Source: JAQXGO01 sp045592445 (GTDB lineage: Bacteria; Bacillota; Clostridia; UMGS1883; UMGS1540). From it: DNA of 38,363 bases. Location of the stretch: NCBI GenBank assembly GCA_045592445.1, contig JAZNUV010000001.1, forward strand, positions 1 to 38,363, read 5' to 3'. The position numbers and the translations under genes were made by a program. Shown here piece by piece: positions 16,568 to 25,028 of this stretch; positions within the stretch are counted from its first letter, which is position 1; each line of letters begins with the position of its first letter. The notes below the pieces were generated by a model, which was given only the letters and a program-made list of their open reading frames with translations, did not search any database and was not told the DNA's origin.

Positions 16568-17878
16568 CTAACGCAAAACGCGTTTATCAATAACATGCTT
16601 TGCCTTGCCTTCCGACCGCGGCAACGTACCCGGAGATACAAGCCGTACAGAGGCACTGATTCCCAAAACACTGTCAAGCTTGGCGCGAATTTTCCGTCCG
16701 ATTTCCTCCATCGCGCGCACCTTATCCGAGAAAAACTGTTCCGATATTTCTACCTGAATTTCCATTGTATCTAAATTACCGATACGGTCAACCGTAATCA
16801 TATAGTGCGGCGAGGTTTCCCCAATATCTAAAAGTACGCTTTCAATTTGGGATGGGAAAACATTAACCCCGCGTATAATAAGCATATCATCAGTTCTGCC
16901 GCTCGGCTTTGCCATGCGCACCATTGTTCTGCCGCACGCACAAGTTCCGTAGGTAAGGCGCGACACATCACGTGTACGATAGCGGAGAAGCGGCAAGGCT
17001 TCTTTATCAATGCAAGAGAAAACCAGCTCGCCGTTCACATCACCGCCAAGACTTTCTCCTGTTTCAGGGTCAATAATTTCGGGCACGAAGAAATCTTCCC
17101 ACACATGCAGACCATTCTTCTCGCGACAATCCATTGAAACACCCGGCCCCATGATTTCGCTGAGTCCATATATATCATGCGCCTTAATTTGTAATCTCTC
17201 TTCAATTTCGGTGCGCATGTTTTCTGTCCACGGTTCAGCGCCAAAAACACCCGTTTTAAGTTTAAAATCTTTTAAATCAAGACCTGCTTTTTCTATCGTT
17301 TCTGCGATATATAAAGCGTAGGACGGCGTGCAACAAAGAACGGTTGTTCCAAAATCACGCATTAAATTTACTTGTCGCTCCGTGTTGCCTGTTGAAATCG
17401 GCACAACCGTGGCGCCGATATGTTCCGCGCCACCATGTGCGCCAAGTCCACCCGTGAAAAGGCCATACCCGTATGCAATTTGAACGACAGACTTCTTATC
17501 TGCACCCGCCATTGTGAGACAACGTGCTACCATTTCTGCCCAATTTTCCAAGTCTTTTTTTGTATAGCCAACAACAGTTTGCTTGCCCGTCGTTCCCGAG
17601 GAAGCATGTATGCGAACGACCTCCTCCATCGGTACTGCAAAAAGGCCAAAAGGGTACGTATCTCTTAAATCCTGTTTCGTAGTAAACGGCAGTTTTACAA
17701 TGTCATCTATATTCTTTATATCACCCGGCAAAACACCAATTGCATCCATTTTCTTACGATAAAACGGAACATTTTCATAAACACGCTTTACCGTATTTCG
17801 CAGTTTTTCAGACTGTATCTTGTGTATTTCATCGCGTGACATCGTTTCTGCCGCTTTATCCCACATCATTTCTCCCAT
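16568..17878 (-). CDS. paaK: Phenylacetate-CoA ligase (PaaK-type)
   Basis: This AMP-forming ligase interconverts an arylacetate and its CoA thioester. The 436-residue protein has all the PaaK marks: ENVPFYRKKM near the N-terminus, the nucleotide-binding loop ASSGTTGKQTVVGYT, a Zn-binding-like cysteine pair (YGTCACGRT), and the C-terminal SGRTDDMLIIRGVNVFPSQ and LPRSEGKAKHV. It starts three bases after iorB with GGAGAGG as RBS. Beside iorAB it probably handles the aryl-CoA made from aryl pyruvates, or reactivates arylacetates. Confidence 0.95.
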   Translation of the reverse strand: MGEMMWDKAAETMSRDEIHKIQSEKLRNTVKRVYENVPFYRKKMDAIGVLPGDIKNIDDIVKLPFTTKQDLRDTYPFGLFAVPMEEVVRIHASSGTTGKQTVVGYTKKDLENWAEMVARCLTMAGADKKSVVQIAYGYGLFTGGLGAHGGAEHIGATVVPISTGNTERQVNLMRDFGTTVLCCTPSYALYIAETIEKAGLDLKDFKLKTGVFGAEPWTENMRTEIEERLQIKAHDIYGLSEIMGPGVSMDCREKNGLHVWEDFFVPEIIDPETGESLGGDVNGELVFSCIDKEALPLLRYRTRDVSRLTYGTCACGRTMVRMAKPSGRTDDMLIIRGVNVFPSQIESVLLDIGETSPHYMITVDRIGNLDTMEIQVEISEQFFSDKVRAMEEIGRKIRAKLDSVLGISASVRLVSPGTLPRSEGKAKHVIDKRVLR

Positions 17879-17881
17879 TTC

Positions 17882-18451
17882 TTATTCCTCTCCCTCATAG
17901 CCAAATTCAAATGCCTTGCAATTAATTTCTAAAAACTTGGAAGGAACTGTTTCACGAATTGCATTGATCCAACATGCCTTTGGTAAATCCATACATGAAG
18001 CAAGTGCACCAATCAAGACAACGTTGACTGCCTTTTCACTGCCGGCTTCTCTTGCTTTTTCAAGCGCAGACACTGCTTGCACATCCACACCTTTTTCATG
18101 GATTTTTTCGAGAATGTTTTCGGGATACCGCATTGCACCTGTAATAACGGGCATCGGGTCCGTACATTGACGACTGACTAAAAGCTTGCCTCCCATTTTA
18201 AGCATCGGCAAATAGCGGTATGCCTCAAGCTCCTCAAACGCCAAAACAATGTCGGCTTCCCCTTCTTCAATAATGGGTGAGTGTACTTTATCGCCAAACT
18301 TTACATAAGTAACAACACTTCCGCCGCGTTGCGCCATGCCATGTACCTCTGACACCTTTACATCGTATCCTTCGGAAACAGCAACACGTCCTAAAATTCG
18401 ACTTGCTAAAAGCGTGCCTTGTCCTCCGACACCTGCTATCAAAATATTCAT
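17882..18451 (-). CDS. iorB: Indolepyruvate:ferredoxin oxidoreductase, beta subunit
   Basis: The 189-residue gamma-type 2-oxoacid oxidoreductase subunit begins MNILIAGVGGQGTLLASRIL, followed by EVHGMAQRGGSVVTYVKFG, typical of IorB. With IorA it converts aryl pyruvates, CoA and oxidised ferredoxin to aryl-acetyl-CoA, CO2 and reduced ferredoxin. I chose the ATG at 18451 because GGGGGAG lies just before it; the upstream extension overlaps iorA. The two genes are two bases apart. Confidence 0.95.
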   Translation of the reverse strand: MNILIAGVGGQGTLLASRILGRVAVSEGYDVKVSEVHGMAQRGGSVVTYVKFGDKVHSPIIEEGEADIVLAFEELEAYRYLPMLKMGGKLLVSRQCTDPMPVITGAMRYPENILEKIHEKGVDVQAVSALEKAREAGSEKAVNVVLIGALASCMDLPKACWINAIRETVPSKFLEINCKAFEFGYEGEE

Positions 18452-18453
18452 CT

Positions 18454-20178
18454 TTACTCCCCCTTTGTCAATGCATGAAACTTGCATACGGCAGCACAAA
18501 GTCCACAACCATTGCAAAGTGTTTCATCAATCACAACGCCGTCCTTAAAACTGATCGCGGGACAACCGATTTTCATACAAGCCTTACACTTCTTACACGC
18601 ATCGTGGTCTACATGCATCTTACCCTCGTATTTCACGGATTTTAAAAGGGCGCAAGGGCGTTGTGCAATAATAACGGAGGGTTCCTCAGCCGCCACTTCC
18701 TCACGAACAACCTTTTCAAATCGTTCTACATCAAATGGGTCTGCAATCACAACACGGTCTATACCAACGGCATGACAGAGTGTTTCTAAATCCACCTGCC
18801 GCGTTTCCTCGCCCTTCAGCGTTTTACCCGTTGTGGGGTTATCTTGATGCCCCGTCATACCCGTAATGGAATTATCGAGAATAATCGTAGTCGACGTGCC
18901 TTTATTATATACCGTATTGATAAGGCCCGTAATGCCGGAATGCATAAAGGTGCTATCTCCAATGATGGCAACTGTTTTCGGGTCACGCCCGGCCGCCATT
19001 TCCATGCCATGCGCCATACCAATACCTGCGCCCATACAAATACATGTATCAATGGATGCAAGCGGTGCCATCGCACCAAGTGTGTAACAACCGATATCGC
19101 CTGTTACACGAAGACCAATTTTTTTGAGCACATAGTGCATACCACGATGCGGGCAACCCGGGCAAAGTACAGGCGGACGCACCGGGATTTCCTCATCAGC
19201 GCATACACATTCTGTTTTTTCTTTTCCTAAGATTTTATTTGCAATCATTTCAGCGGTAATTTCGCCGATAGACGGCATAATGGATTTTCCTTCCACTGCA
19301 ATACCGAGTGCTTTTATATGTGTTTCCAAAATCGGATCCAGCTCTTCAATAACATACAATTTATCAACGCGAGCGGCAAAATCACGAATCAGTTTTTCAG
19401 GTAAAGGATTCACCATGCCAAGCTTTAAAAAGCTAGCCTCGGGTATTGCTTCTTTTGCATACGCGTAACCCGTACCCGCCGTAATGATGCCGATTTTTGT
19501 GTCTCCCCATTCTACGCGATTGAGGTCACAATTTTCTGCTAAAGCAGTCAAATTTTGCATGCGCTCTTCCACGGCAACGTGACGCTTTCTTGCCATAGCA
19601 GGCATCATAACATACTTCATGGCGTCCTTTTCATACGGAATCAGGTCTCTTTCCTCTCTTTCACCCAATTCAACTAAGCTTTGCGAATGTGCAATGCGCG
19701 TTGAAAGACGCATTAAAACAGGCGTATCATACTGCTCGCTGATTTCAAACGCTCTTTTCATATAGTCCTTACATTCGCCACTATCCGAAGGTTCTACCAT
19801 CGGTATTTTTGCTGCGATTGCATAGTTCCTGCTATCCTGTTCATTTTGTGAGCTATGCATACCGGGGTCATCTGCAACACAAATAACAAGACCACCCCTA
19901 ACGCCCGTATAACCAACGGTAAAAAGAGGGTCTGCCGCAACGTTCAAACCAACATGTTTCATGCACGCACAGCTTCGCGCACCTGCTACGGATGCACCAA
20001 TTGCAACTTCAAGTGCCACCTTTTCATTCGGTGCCCACTCTGCATATATCTCATCATATTTTGCCGCAAACTCTGTAATTTCTGTACTCGGGGTTCCCGG
20101 ATACGAGGAAAATACGCGCGCGCCTGCCTCATATGCGCCGCGCGCTATTGCAGCATTTCCAAGTAGTAATTCTTTCAC
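18454..20178 (-). CDS. iorA: Indolepyruvate:ferredoxin oxidoreductase, alpha subunit
   Basis: The 574-residue catalytic subunit opens with the pyrimidine-binding region (GNAAIARGAYEAGARVFSSY, PGTPSTEI). The thiamine diphosphate region follows (VLCPGCPHRGMHY, GDIGCYTLGAMAPL, GDSTFMHSGITGLINTVYN). It ends with two [4Fe-4S] motifs (CKKCKACMKIGCP and CNGCGLCAAVC). The start is a GTG four bases past the symporter stop, with AAAGGAG slightly far upstream. Together with IorB and PaaK it forms the core of an aromatic amino acid fermentation unit. Confidence 0.97.
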   Translation of the reverse strand: MKELLLGNAAIARGAYEAGARVFSSYPGTPSTEITEFAAKYDEIYAEWAPNEKVALEVAIGASVAGARSCACMKHVGLNVAADPLFTVGYTGVRGGLVICVADDPGMHSSQNEQDSRNYAIAAKIPMVEPSDSGECKDYMKRAFEISEQYDTPVLMRLSTRIAHSQSLVELGEREERDLIPYEKDAMKYVMMPAMARKRHVAVEERMQNLTALAENCDLNRVEWGDTKIGIITAGTGYAYAKEAIPEASFLKLGMVNPLPEKLIRDFAARVDKLYVIEELDPILETHIKALGIAVEGKSIMPSIGEITAEMIANKILGKEKTECVCADEEIPVRPPVLCPGCPHRGMHYVLKKIGLRVTGDIGCYTLGAMAPLASIDTCICMGAGIGMAHGMEMAAGRDPKTVAIIGDSTFMHSGITGLINTVYNKGTSTTIILDNSITGMTGHQDNPTTGKTLKGEETRQVDLETLCHAVGIDRVVIADPFDVERFEKVVREEVAAEEPSVIIAQRPCALLKSVKYEGKMHVDHDACKKCKACMKIGCPAISFKDGVVIDETLCNGCGLCAAVCKFHALTKGE

Positions 20179-20181
20179 TCT

Positions 20182-21681
20182 TCATTCAGCTCCTTTTGTT
20201 TTTTTTAAACTCATAAGTGGTGTAATGATCAAAGATACTCCCATCGCAATCACACCATAAATGGCTGCATGTCCAATTGCGACAGAAAAACTTTTGGTTA
20301 CCGATTCCCAAATTATAAGCGCGCCAACAACAACTGTGCCGCTTAAAAGGCCGCACCATGCGCCTAATCTTGTAATCCGTTTGGAACAAACGCCCCATAT
20401 AAAAGGTCCAATAAAGCAACCTGCAACAACACCCCAGGAAAATGACATAATATTCACAATAAATGAGATGTTGCTTACTGCAAATAAAAACGAAAGCGCA
20501 ATAAATAAAAGGCAAAGCAATCTGGTTACATGCATTTGCTTCTTTTTATCATAGTTCTTTGCGAAAAGTGGCAACAAGTCCACCGAGATTGCAGAGGAAC
20601 TACTAAGAACGATTGCCGAAAGTGTTGACATAGATGCCGACAATAGCAAAAGAAGCATCACCGCTAAAACAATCGTTGTAAAAAGATTCGTATCTCCGAG
20701 TGCCGTCATTAACGTGTTGGGCACGACATAATCATACCCGCCCGCGGGCATTTGATTGTTTAGGAAAATACGCCCAAGCGAGCCTGTAAAATATGCACCA
20801 ACACCGATAAAAAGGCAGAAAAGTGTTGCGACAACCGTCGCCGTTTTAATTGATTTTTCATCACGAATTGCGTAGTATTTGCTAACCATTTGCGGCAGTC
20901 CCAGCGTACCGAAGCTTGTCAATAAAATGTTTGTTGCCAAAAATCTTGCTTGCGAGCCGCCAAAGGGATGTAAAAGATTCTTTCCGTCTGCTGCACCAAA
21001 TGCTTGAAGTTTCTCTACCGCGCCACTGATACCGCCGACCGATGGATGTGTTACAAGAATCATTACCATCGAGATGACTCCCACAATCATAATGAGCCCT
21101 TGAATAAAGTCCGTTCTTGTGGATGCTACATAACCGCCAAGCACAAGATATATACTCGATAAAACAGCAATTAAAAGCATAATAACCCATACATCCACGT
21201 CGGGAAAAATTACATTAAACATTGAGCCAAGACCTTTATACACCGCCGCAGAATACGGAACTAAGAATATAAAGATAATCAATGCTGCATACACCTTCAT
21301 AGATGTGCTATGAAAGCGCTTTTCAAAAAACTCGGGCATTGTTTTTGCATCTAATTTTTGTGTGAGTTTTCGTGTTCGTCCCGCAAGTAAAAGCCAGGAG
21401 AGTAAACATCCGAAAATTGCGTTTCCGACACCAATCCAGATTGACGAAAAGCCCATCTCCCATCCGTTTTGCCCTGCATATCCGACAAATATAACTGCCG
21501 AAAAATAGCTGGTCCCATAGGAAAAGGCCGTAAGCCACGGGCCAATCTTTCTGCCACCGAGTAAAAATCCCTCCACCGAATTTGCGCGTTTTGCACTGTA
21601 TATGCCAACCAAAATCATTAAGGTCGCAAACATTATCAGTGCAATCATGGTAACAAGCTGTACGTGTGTGTTTCCTTCCAT
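20182..21681 (-). CDS. Sodium:solute symporter (SSS family)
   Basis: The 499-residue membrane protein has about 13 hydrophobic helices and SSS features: GGRKIGPWLTAFSYGTSYFS near the N-terminus, the SIYLVLGGYVASTRTDFIQG segment and SASMSTLSAIVLSSSSAIS in the sodium-site region. It belongs to the broad pantothenate/proline-type branch. The substrate cannot be assigned. Upstream and coupled position to iorAB-paaK suggests an aromatic amino acid, aryl acid or related compound (inference). It overlaps a short leader frame that ends inside its RBS. Confidence 0.92.
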   Translation of the reverse strand: MEGNTHVQLVTMIALIMFATLMILVGIYSAKRANSVEGFLLGGRKIGPWLTAFSYGTSYFSAVIFVGYAGQNGWEMGFSSIWIGVGNAIFGCLLSWLLLAGRTRKLTQKLDAKTMPEFFEKRFHSTSMKVYAALIIFIFLVPYSAAVYKGLGSMFNVIFPDVDVWVIMLLIAVLSSIYLVLGGYVASTRTDFIQGLIMIVGVISMVMILVTHPSVGGISGAVEKLQAFGAADGKNLLHPFGGSQARFLATNILLTSFGTLGLPQMVSKYYAIRDEKSIKTATVVATLFCLFIGVGAYFTGSLGRIFLNNQMPAGGYDYVVPNTLMTALGDTNLFTTIVLAVMLLLLLSASMSTLSAIVLSSSSAISVDLLPLFAKNYDKKKQMHVTRLLCLLFIALSFLFAVSNISFIVNIMSFSWGVVAGCFIGPFIWGVCSKRITRLGAWCGLLSGTVVVGALIIWESVTKSFSVAIGHAAIYGVIAMGVSLIITPLMSLKKTKGAE

Positions 21682-21685
21682 TCTT

Positions 21686-21721
21686 CTACCGTCCTTCCAT
21701 TCTTCTTTCTGTGCTTTTCAT
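21686..21721 (-). CDS. Possible 11-aa leader peptide before the symporter gene
   Basis: The short frame MKSTERRMEGR starts after GGAAGTACGGTAGAGGGT, and its TAG lies inside GGAAGGACGGTAGAAGA, the symporter RBS region. Reading and stopping there would bring ribosomes onto the symporter RBS, which suggests translational coupling. No attenuator hairpin or repeated regulatory codon is evident, so this is tentative. Confidence 0.3.
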   Translation of the reverse strand: MKSTERRMEGR

Positions 21722-21757
21722 ACCCTCTACCGTACTTCCGTGATACTTTCTATTGCA

Positions 21758-22828
21758 TTAAAGCGCTTCACCTTTCAGTTTCTCGCTTTGTGCACTGGTT
21801 ATAAGCGCATCGATAACCTCGTCCATGTCTCCGTTTAAAAATGCATCAATTTTATAGATGGTGAGACCGATGCGGTGGTCACTTATGCGACCCTGCGGGA
21901 AATTGTAGGTGCGGATGCGTTCACTTCTATCACCTGTACCGACCTGACTTTTTCGTTCTTCCGCGATGGCATTATGTTGCTGTTGTTGCATAAGGTCATA
22001 GATACGGGAACGTAAAATTTTCATGCCTTTATCCTTGTTTTTATGTTGGCTCTTTTCATCCTGACAAGAGACTACAATACCGGTTGGCAAATGTGTAATA
22101 CGTACAGCCGAATCCGTTGTATTAACGCACTGCCCGCCCGGACCGCCGGCACGAAAAACATCTATTTTTAAGTCATTTGGATTGATTTCGACCTCTACAT
22201 CCTCCACTTCGGGCAACACCGCCACCGTTACAGTTGAGGTATGAATTCTGCCGCCAGACTCCGTTGCAGGAACACGCTGTACGCGGTGTACGCCACTTTC
22301 AAACTTAAGACGACTATACGCGCCTTGCCCTTCAATCATAAAGGAAATTTCCTTTACACCGCCAATATCTGTTATATTCGAGTTCAAAACCTCTATTTTC
22401 CAACGGCGTGCCTCCGCATACATCGTATACATGCGGTATAAATCTGCCGCGAAAAGTGCTGCTTCGTCACCTCCTGCGCCGCCACGAATTTCAACAATAA
22501 CATTTTTATCATCGTTAGGATCTTTGGGTAAAAGCAATATTTTCAGTTCTTCCGAAAGCCTTTCGATTTGCTGCTCTGCCTCTTCTGTTTCTGCTTGCAG
22601 CATTTCACGAAATTCTTTGTCGGTTTCGCTTTCCATAAGTTCTGCCGCTTCATCAATCGTCTCGCGTGCCGCCTTATAGGCACGGTATTTTTCTACAATC
22701 GGCGAAATATCCGCATGTTCTTTACAAAGTTTGCGCCAAGTTTCTTGGTCGGCAATCACCAAAGGGTCACTGATTTTTTCACTCAATTCCGCGTGTCTAT
22801 TCTCTATAAAGGATAATTTTTCAAACAT
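21758..22828 (-). CDS. prfA: Peptide chain release factor 1
   Basis: RF1 terminates translation at UAA and UAG. The 356-residue protein starts MFEKLSFIENRHAELSEKIS and has the catalytic GGQ (FRAGGPGGQCVNTTDSAVR) and the KSQHKNKDKGMKILRSR segment of class I factors. I chose the ATG at 22828 because GGAGAG lies just before it; an upstream extension of eight residues lacks support. It has its own consensus promoter. The symporter gene follows 76 bases downstream. Confidence 0.97.
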   Translation of the reverse strand: MFEKLSFIENRHAELSEKISDPLVIADQETWRKLCKEHADISPIVEKYRAYKAARETIDEAAELMESETDKEFREMLQAETEEAEQQIERLSEELKILLLPKDPNDDKNVIVEIRGGAGGDEAALFAADLYRMYTMYAEARRWKIEVLNSNITDIGGVKEISFMIEGQGAYSRLKFESGVHRVQRVPATESGGRIHTSTVTVAVLPEVEDVEVEINPNDLKIDVFRAGGPGGQCVNTTDSAVRITHLPTGIVVSCQDEKSQHKNKDKGMKILRSRIYDLMQQQQHNAIAEERKSQVGTGDRSERIRTYNFPQGRISDHRIGLTIYKIDAFLNGDMDEVIDALITSAQSEKLKGEAL

Positions 22829-22865
22829 TTTACTCTCCGTTTCCAATCTCATTTATTAACGATTT

Positions 22866-22894
22866 ATTATACCACAAAAATTTTTATTTGTCAA
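22866..22894 (-). promoter_or_regulatory. Consensus sigma-A promoter of prfA
   Basis: TTGACA (22889-22894), exactly 17 bases, and TATAAT (22866-22871) on the minus strand match consensus at every position. Confidence 0.85.
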
Positions 22895-22930
22895 ACGAAA
22901 GATGTTCTTATATGTAGGTTTGTTTGTACG

Positions 22931-22952
22931 GTTGTCAATGATGGGTGACAAC
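22931..22952. repeat. Unexplained 7-bp inverted repeat
   Basis: GTTGTCA, eight bases and TGACAAC lie in the gap between the prfA and tRNA-Pro promoters. It could be an operator or a relic of an IS end. Nothing else supports either reading. Confidence 0.4.
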
Positions 22953-22986
22953 TCCACAAAAAAGAGTCAAGATGTATATTTTTTAC

Positions 22987-23015
22987 TTGACATTTTGTTT
23001 CAAATCGACTATAAT
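22987..23015 (+). promoter_or_regulatory. Consensus sigma-A promoter of tRNA-Pro
   Basis: TTGACA (22987-22992), 17 bases and TATAAT (23010-23015) give a perfect promoter with initiation expected a few bases before the tRNA. Confidence 0.9.
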
Positions 23016-23024
23016 ATATTAGAA

Positions 23025-23101
23025 CGAGGTTTGGCGCAGTTTGGTAGCGTGCATGGTTTGGGACCATGAGGCCGTGGGTTCGAATCCCACAACCTCGACC
23101 A
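23025..23101 (+). tRNA. tRNA-Pro (anticodon UGG), CCA encoded
   Basis: The 77-base cloverleaf is complete. The acceptor stem CGAGGTT/AACCTCG is perfect and the anticodon stem is CATGG/CCATG. The loop TTTGGGA contains TGG. The T-arm GTGGGTTCGAATCCCAC is perfect, and the discriminator A is followed by an encoded CCA. Confidence 0.98.
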
Positions 23102-23150
23102 AAAAAGAGTAGGACTATCTCACTTTGAGTGAGATAGTCCTACTCTTTTT
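23102..23150. terminator. Bidirectional terminator, tRNA-Pro / spoIVA 3' end
   Basis: A perfect 23-bp stem with a three-base loop (AAAAAGAGTAGGACTATC... and its complement) is flanked by A and T tracts. It ends the tRNA transcript on the plus strand and the spoIVA reading unit, whose stop is at 23149-23151, on the minus strand. Confidence 0.9.
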
Positions 23151-23407
23151 ATAATATAATACAAATCAGTCCGCCGCTACCTTCGTTTATAATACGTTCT
23201 AACGTTTCACGAAGTTTTCCCTGTGCCGCCTCCGGCATTCTGCAAAGCTTATTATGTAATCCTTCGTTCACAAGTTCATGTAATGACTTGCCAAAAAGAT
23301 TGGATTCCCAAATCTTTTTGGGGTCAACCTCAAATTCACTCAAAAGATACTGCACCAATTCCTCAGACTGTTTTTCCGTTCCTACAATCGGGCTTACTTC
23401 TGTTTCA
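23149..23407 (-). CDS. spoIVA: SpoIVA, C-terminal exon-like fragment (separated from the N-terminal part)
   Basis: From the core repeat the frame reads ETEVSPIVGTEKQSEELV and continues through PKKIWESNLFGKSLHELV to a tail ending NEGSGGLICIIL. This is the conserved end of SpoIVA, matching B. subtilis SpoIVA as I remember it. It has no RBS and no start of its own; the in-frame ATG at 23415 lies in element DNA. Joined at TCTGTTTCA to the N-terminal part at 26934-28153 it gives a continuous 489-residue protein (the B. subtilis protein has 492). The sequence shows no decay. In B. subtilis the C-terminal region is important for anchoring SpoIVA on the forespore through SpoVM. Confidence 0.95.
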
Positions 23408-23422
23408 CTATACAAAATGAAG
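23399..23422. repeat. Left attachment site (core plus inner arm)
   Basis: The core TCTGTTTCA (23399-23407) is followed after one base by TATACAAAATGAAG (23409-23422). That arm is the exact inverted complement of the arm at 26912-26925. The spoIVA C-terminal coding sequence lies outside, to the left. Confidence 0.88.
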
Positions 23423-25015
23423 TGTTTGGGTTTCCACCTTCGGAAACATCATTTCTATACGAATTTTAACACACTTTTCGCTGCTTTCTTTCAATACAAT
23501 TATTTGCTTTAGCATACTTTGTGCAACCTCTATTTCAAAAGATTTTCTTTTCCAAATATCATGTAATTCTACCTTGATTTTTTCTAATAGCTTCGTTTTG
23601 TCTATTGCATTTTTCTGTTCGATTGCAAGCGTTTTTTCCTTCTGCAATAATTTCTCCATTTGAACATGAAGCTTCCCTTTCATATCTATATACTCCGCTT
23701 TTTCCATAACACCCTCTGTGTAAAGGTCTAAAATTTTGTCTCCTTTTGCAGCAATTTTTTGTTTCTCTACTGAGATTTTATTGTATTCTTTTTTATAGTC
23801 AACATTGTTTGTGGTTACATCCCTGTAAATTGCTAAAAGTGCATCTATGTCAGCTTGGAAATTTTCGTTGTTACATAAAATTTTTTCACCGATTTTCATC
23901 AGAACTGCATCCAAATCTCTTGTATACAGGTTAGGCGATTTACAATCTTTTCTTCCCTTAGCAAGATAAATCTTGCAGCACCACCCTTCTTGCGGCACTT
24001 TTCTGTCTTTCCACATTTTTCGATAATAAAATGTACCATGTTCCTCACAGATTATTTTCCCGCTATACGGATATCGACTTTGTGTGGCCCCGCCTTTTTT
24101 ACGATACTTTTCCTCACGCATTCGCAATACAGTGTTTGCCCGTTCCCAAAGTTCCTCGCTTACAATGGCAGGAATTTCACTATCTTTATAGAGTAGATGT
24201 TCCTCTGTCGGCAACTTAATACTTTTTTTATCGCAATAATTATTGCTTTCCGTAAGCCTCCCATGATAATATCCTTTATATTTCGGATTTGTAAGAATTG
24301 CCTTTAAAGTCCCTGGATTTAAGGCATCTCCTTTTTGATTTGTATACCCTTTTTCAGTTAGCAGTTTCGTTACAGACCGAAACCCGTATTTTCCCGTTGC
24401 GTACAGGTTAAAAAGGTCTCTCACAAATTCGGCTTGTTCCTCGTTTATTCGCAATTTACAGCCATTTTTTTCATAGCCATACAAATTATTTGTTCCGAGC
24501 ACCTTCCCTCTTTCGTATGCCTGACGTATACCAAACTTGACGCGTTCGGATAACCTGCGCATCTCATCTTGCGCCAAGGACGCCATAATTGTCAATCGGA
24601 GTTCTGAATCCGTATACAAAGTATTTATATTATCGGATTGAAAGAAAACACCGACTCCGTGCTTTAAAAGCTCCCGCGTGTATTTTATACTGTCAAGTGT
24701 AGAACGGGAAAAGCGGCTGATCTCCTTTGTAAGAATTAGATCAAATTTTTCATTTTGTCCATCTTCAATCATCTGCAAAAACTGCTCCCGCTTATTCACG
24801 CTTGTGCCGCTTATACCTTCATCAATATATCCGCCGCCATATTCCCAATGCGGATTATTATGAATAAGTGTCTCGTAATAGCTTGTCTGATTTTCAAGCG
24901 AATTTAACTGCGCCTCTCTGTCGGTCGAAACTCTGGCATAAAACACAACTCTCAAATTAAGCTCATAGATACTTTTTCCTTCATCCAGCTCTCTTCTTAT
25001 TTTTAATAAGTCCAT
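23408..25015 (-). CDS. Large serine recombinase of the spoIVA element
   Basis: The 535-residue serine integrase should cut and rejoin DNA at the element's att sites. The resolvase domain (about 20-165) holds the nucleophile Ser30 in VFYARVSTD and the motifs GISGTSVNKR and LTKEISRFSRSTLD. The recombinase domain covers about 185-290. A zinc ribbon uses cysteines near 323, 346/347 and 358, and a long coiled coil spans about 395-510, as in skin and phage integrases. I chose the ATG at 25015 because AGGGAAGGG lies just before it; an ATG 14 codons upstream has no RBS. The RBS overlaps the end of the 54-aa gene. The stop codon touches the core repeat, so excision leaves no scar in spoIVA. Confidence 0.96.
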   Translation of the reverse strand: MDLLKIRRELDEGKSIYELNLRVVFYARVSTDREAQLNSLENQTSYYETLIHNNPHWEYGGGYIDEGISGTSVNKREQFLQMIEDGQNEKFDLILTKEISRFSRSTLDSIKYTRELLKHGVGVFFQSDNINTLYTDSELRLTIMASLAQDEMRRLSERVKFGIRQAYERGKVLGTNNLYGYEKNGCKLRINEEQAEFVRDLFNLYATGKYGFRSVTKLLTEKGYTNQKGDALNPGTLKAILTNPKYKGYYHGRLTESNNYCDKKSIKLPTEEHLLYKDSEIPAIVSEELWERANTVLRMREEKYRKKGGATQSRYPYSGKIICEEHGTFYYRKMWKDRKVPQEGWCCKIYLAKGRKDCKSPNLYTRDLDAVLMKIGEKILCNNENFQADIDALLAIYRDVTTNNVDYKKEYNKISVEKQKIAAKGDKILDLYTEGVMEKAEYIDMKGKLHVQMEKLLQKEKTLAIEQKNAIDKTKLLEKIKVELHDIWKRKSFEIEVAQSMLKQIIVLKESSEKCVKIRIEMMFPKVETQTLHFV

Positions 25016-25028
25016 ACTATACCCTTCC

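Noticed and set aside
23025..23101. tRNA-Pro as the integration target of the recombinase element
   Set aside because: The tRNA is complete and no copy of its 3' end lies at the other border. The repeat TCTGTTTCA is inside spoIVA, and the recombinase is of the serine type, which does not favour tRNA genes.
23149..23415. The spoIVA 3' fragment as an independent small gene starting at the ATG at 23415
   Set aside because: That ATG is in element DNA inside the recombinase gene, without an RBS. The protein part is the exact missing end of SpoIVA.
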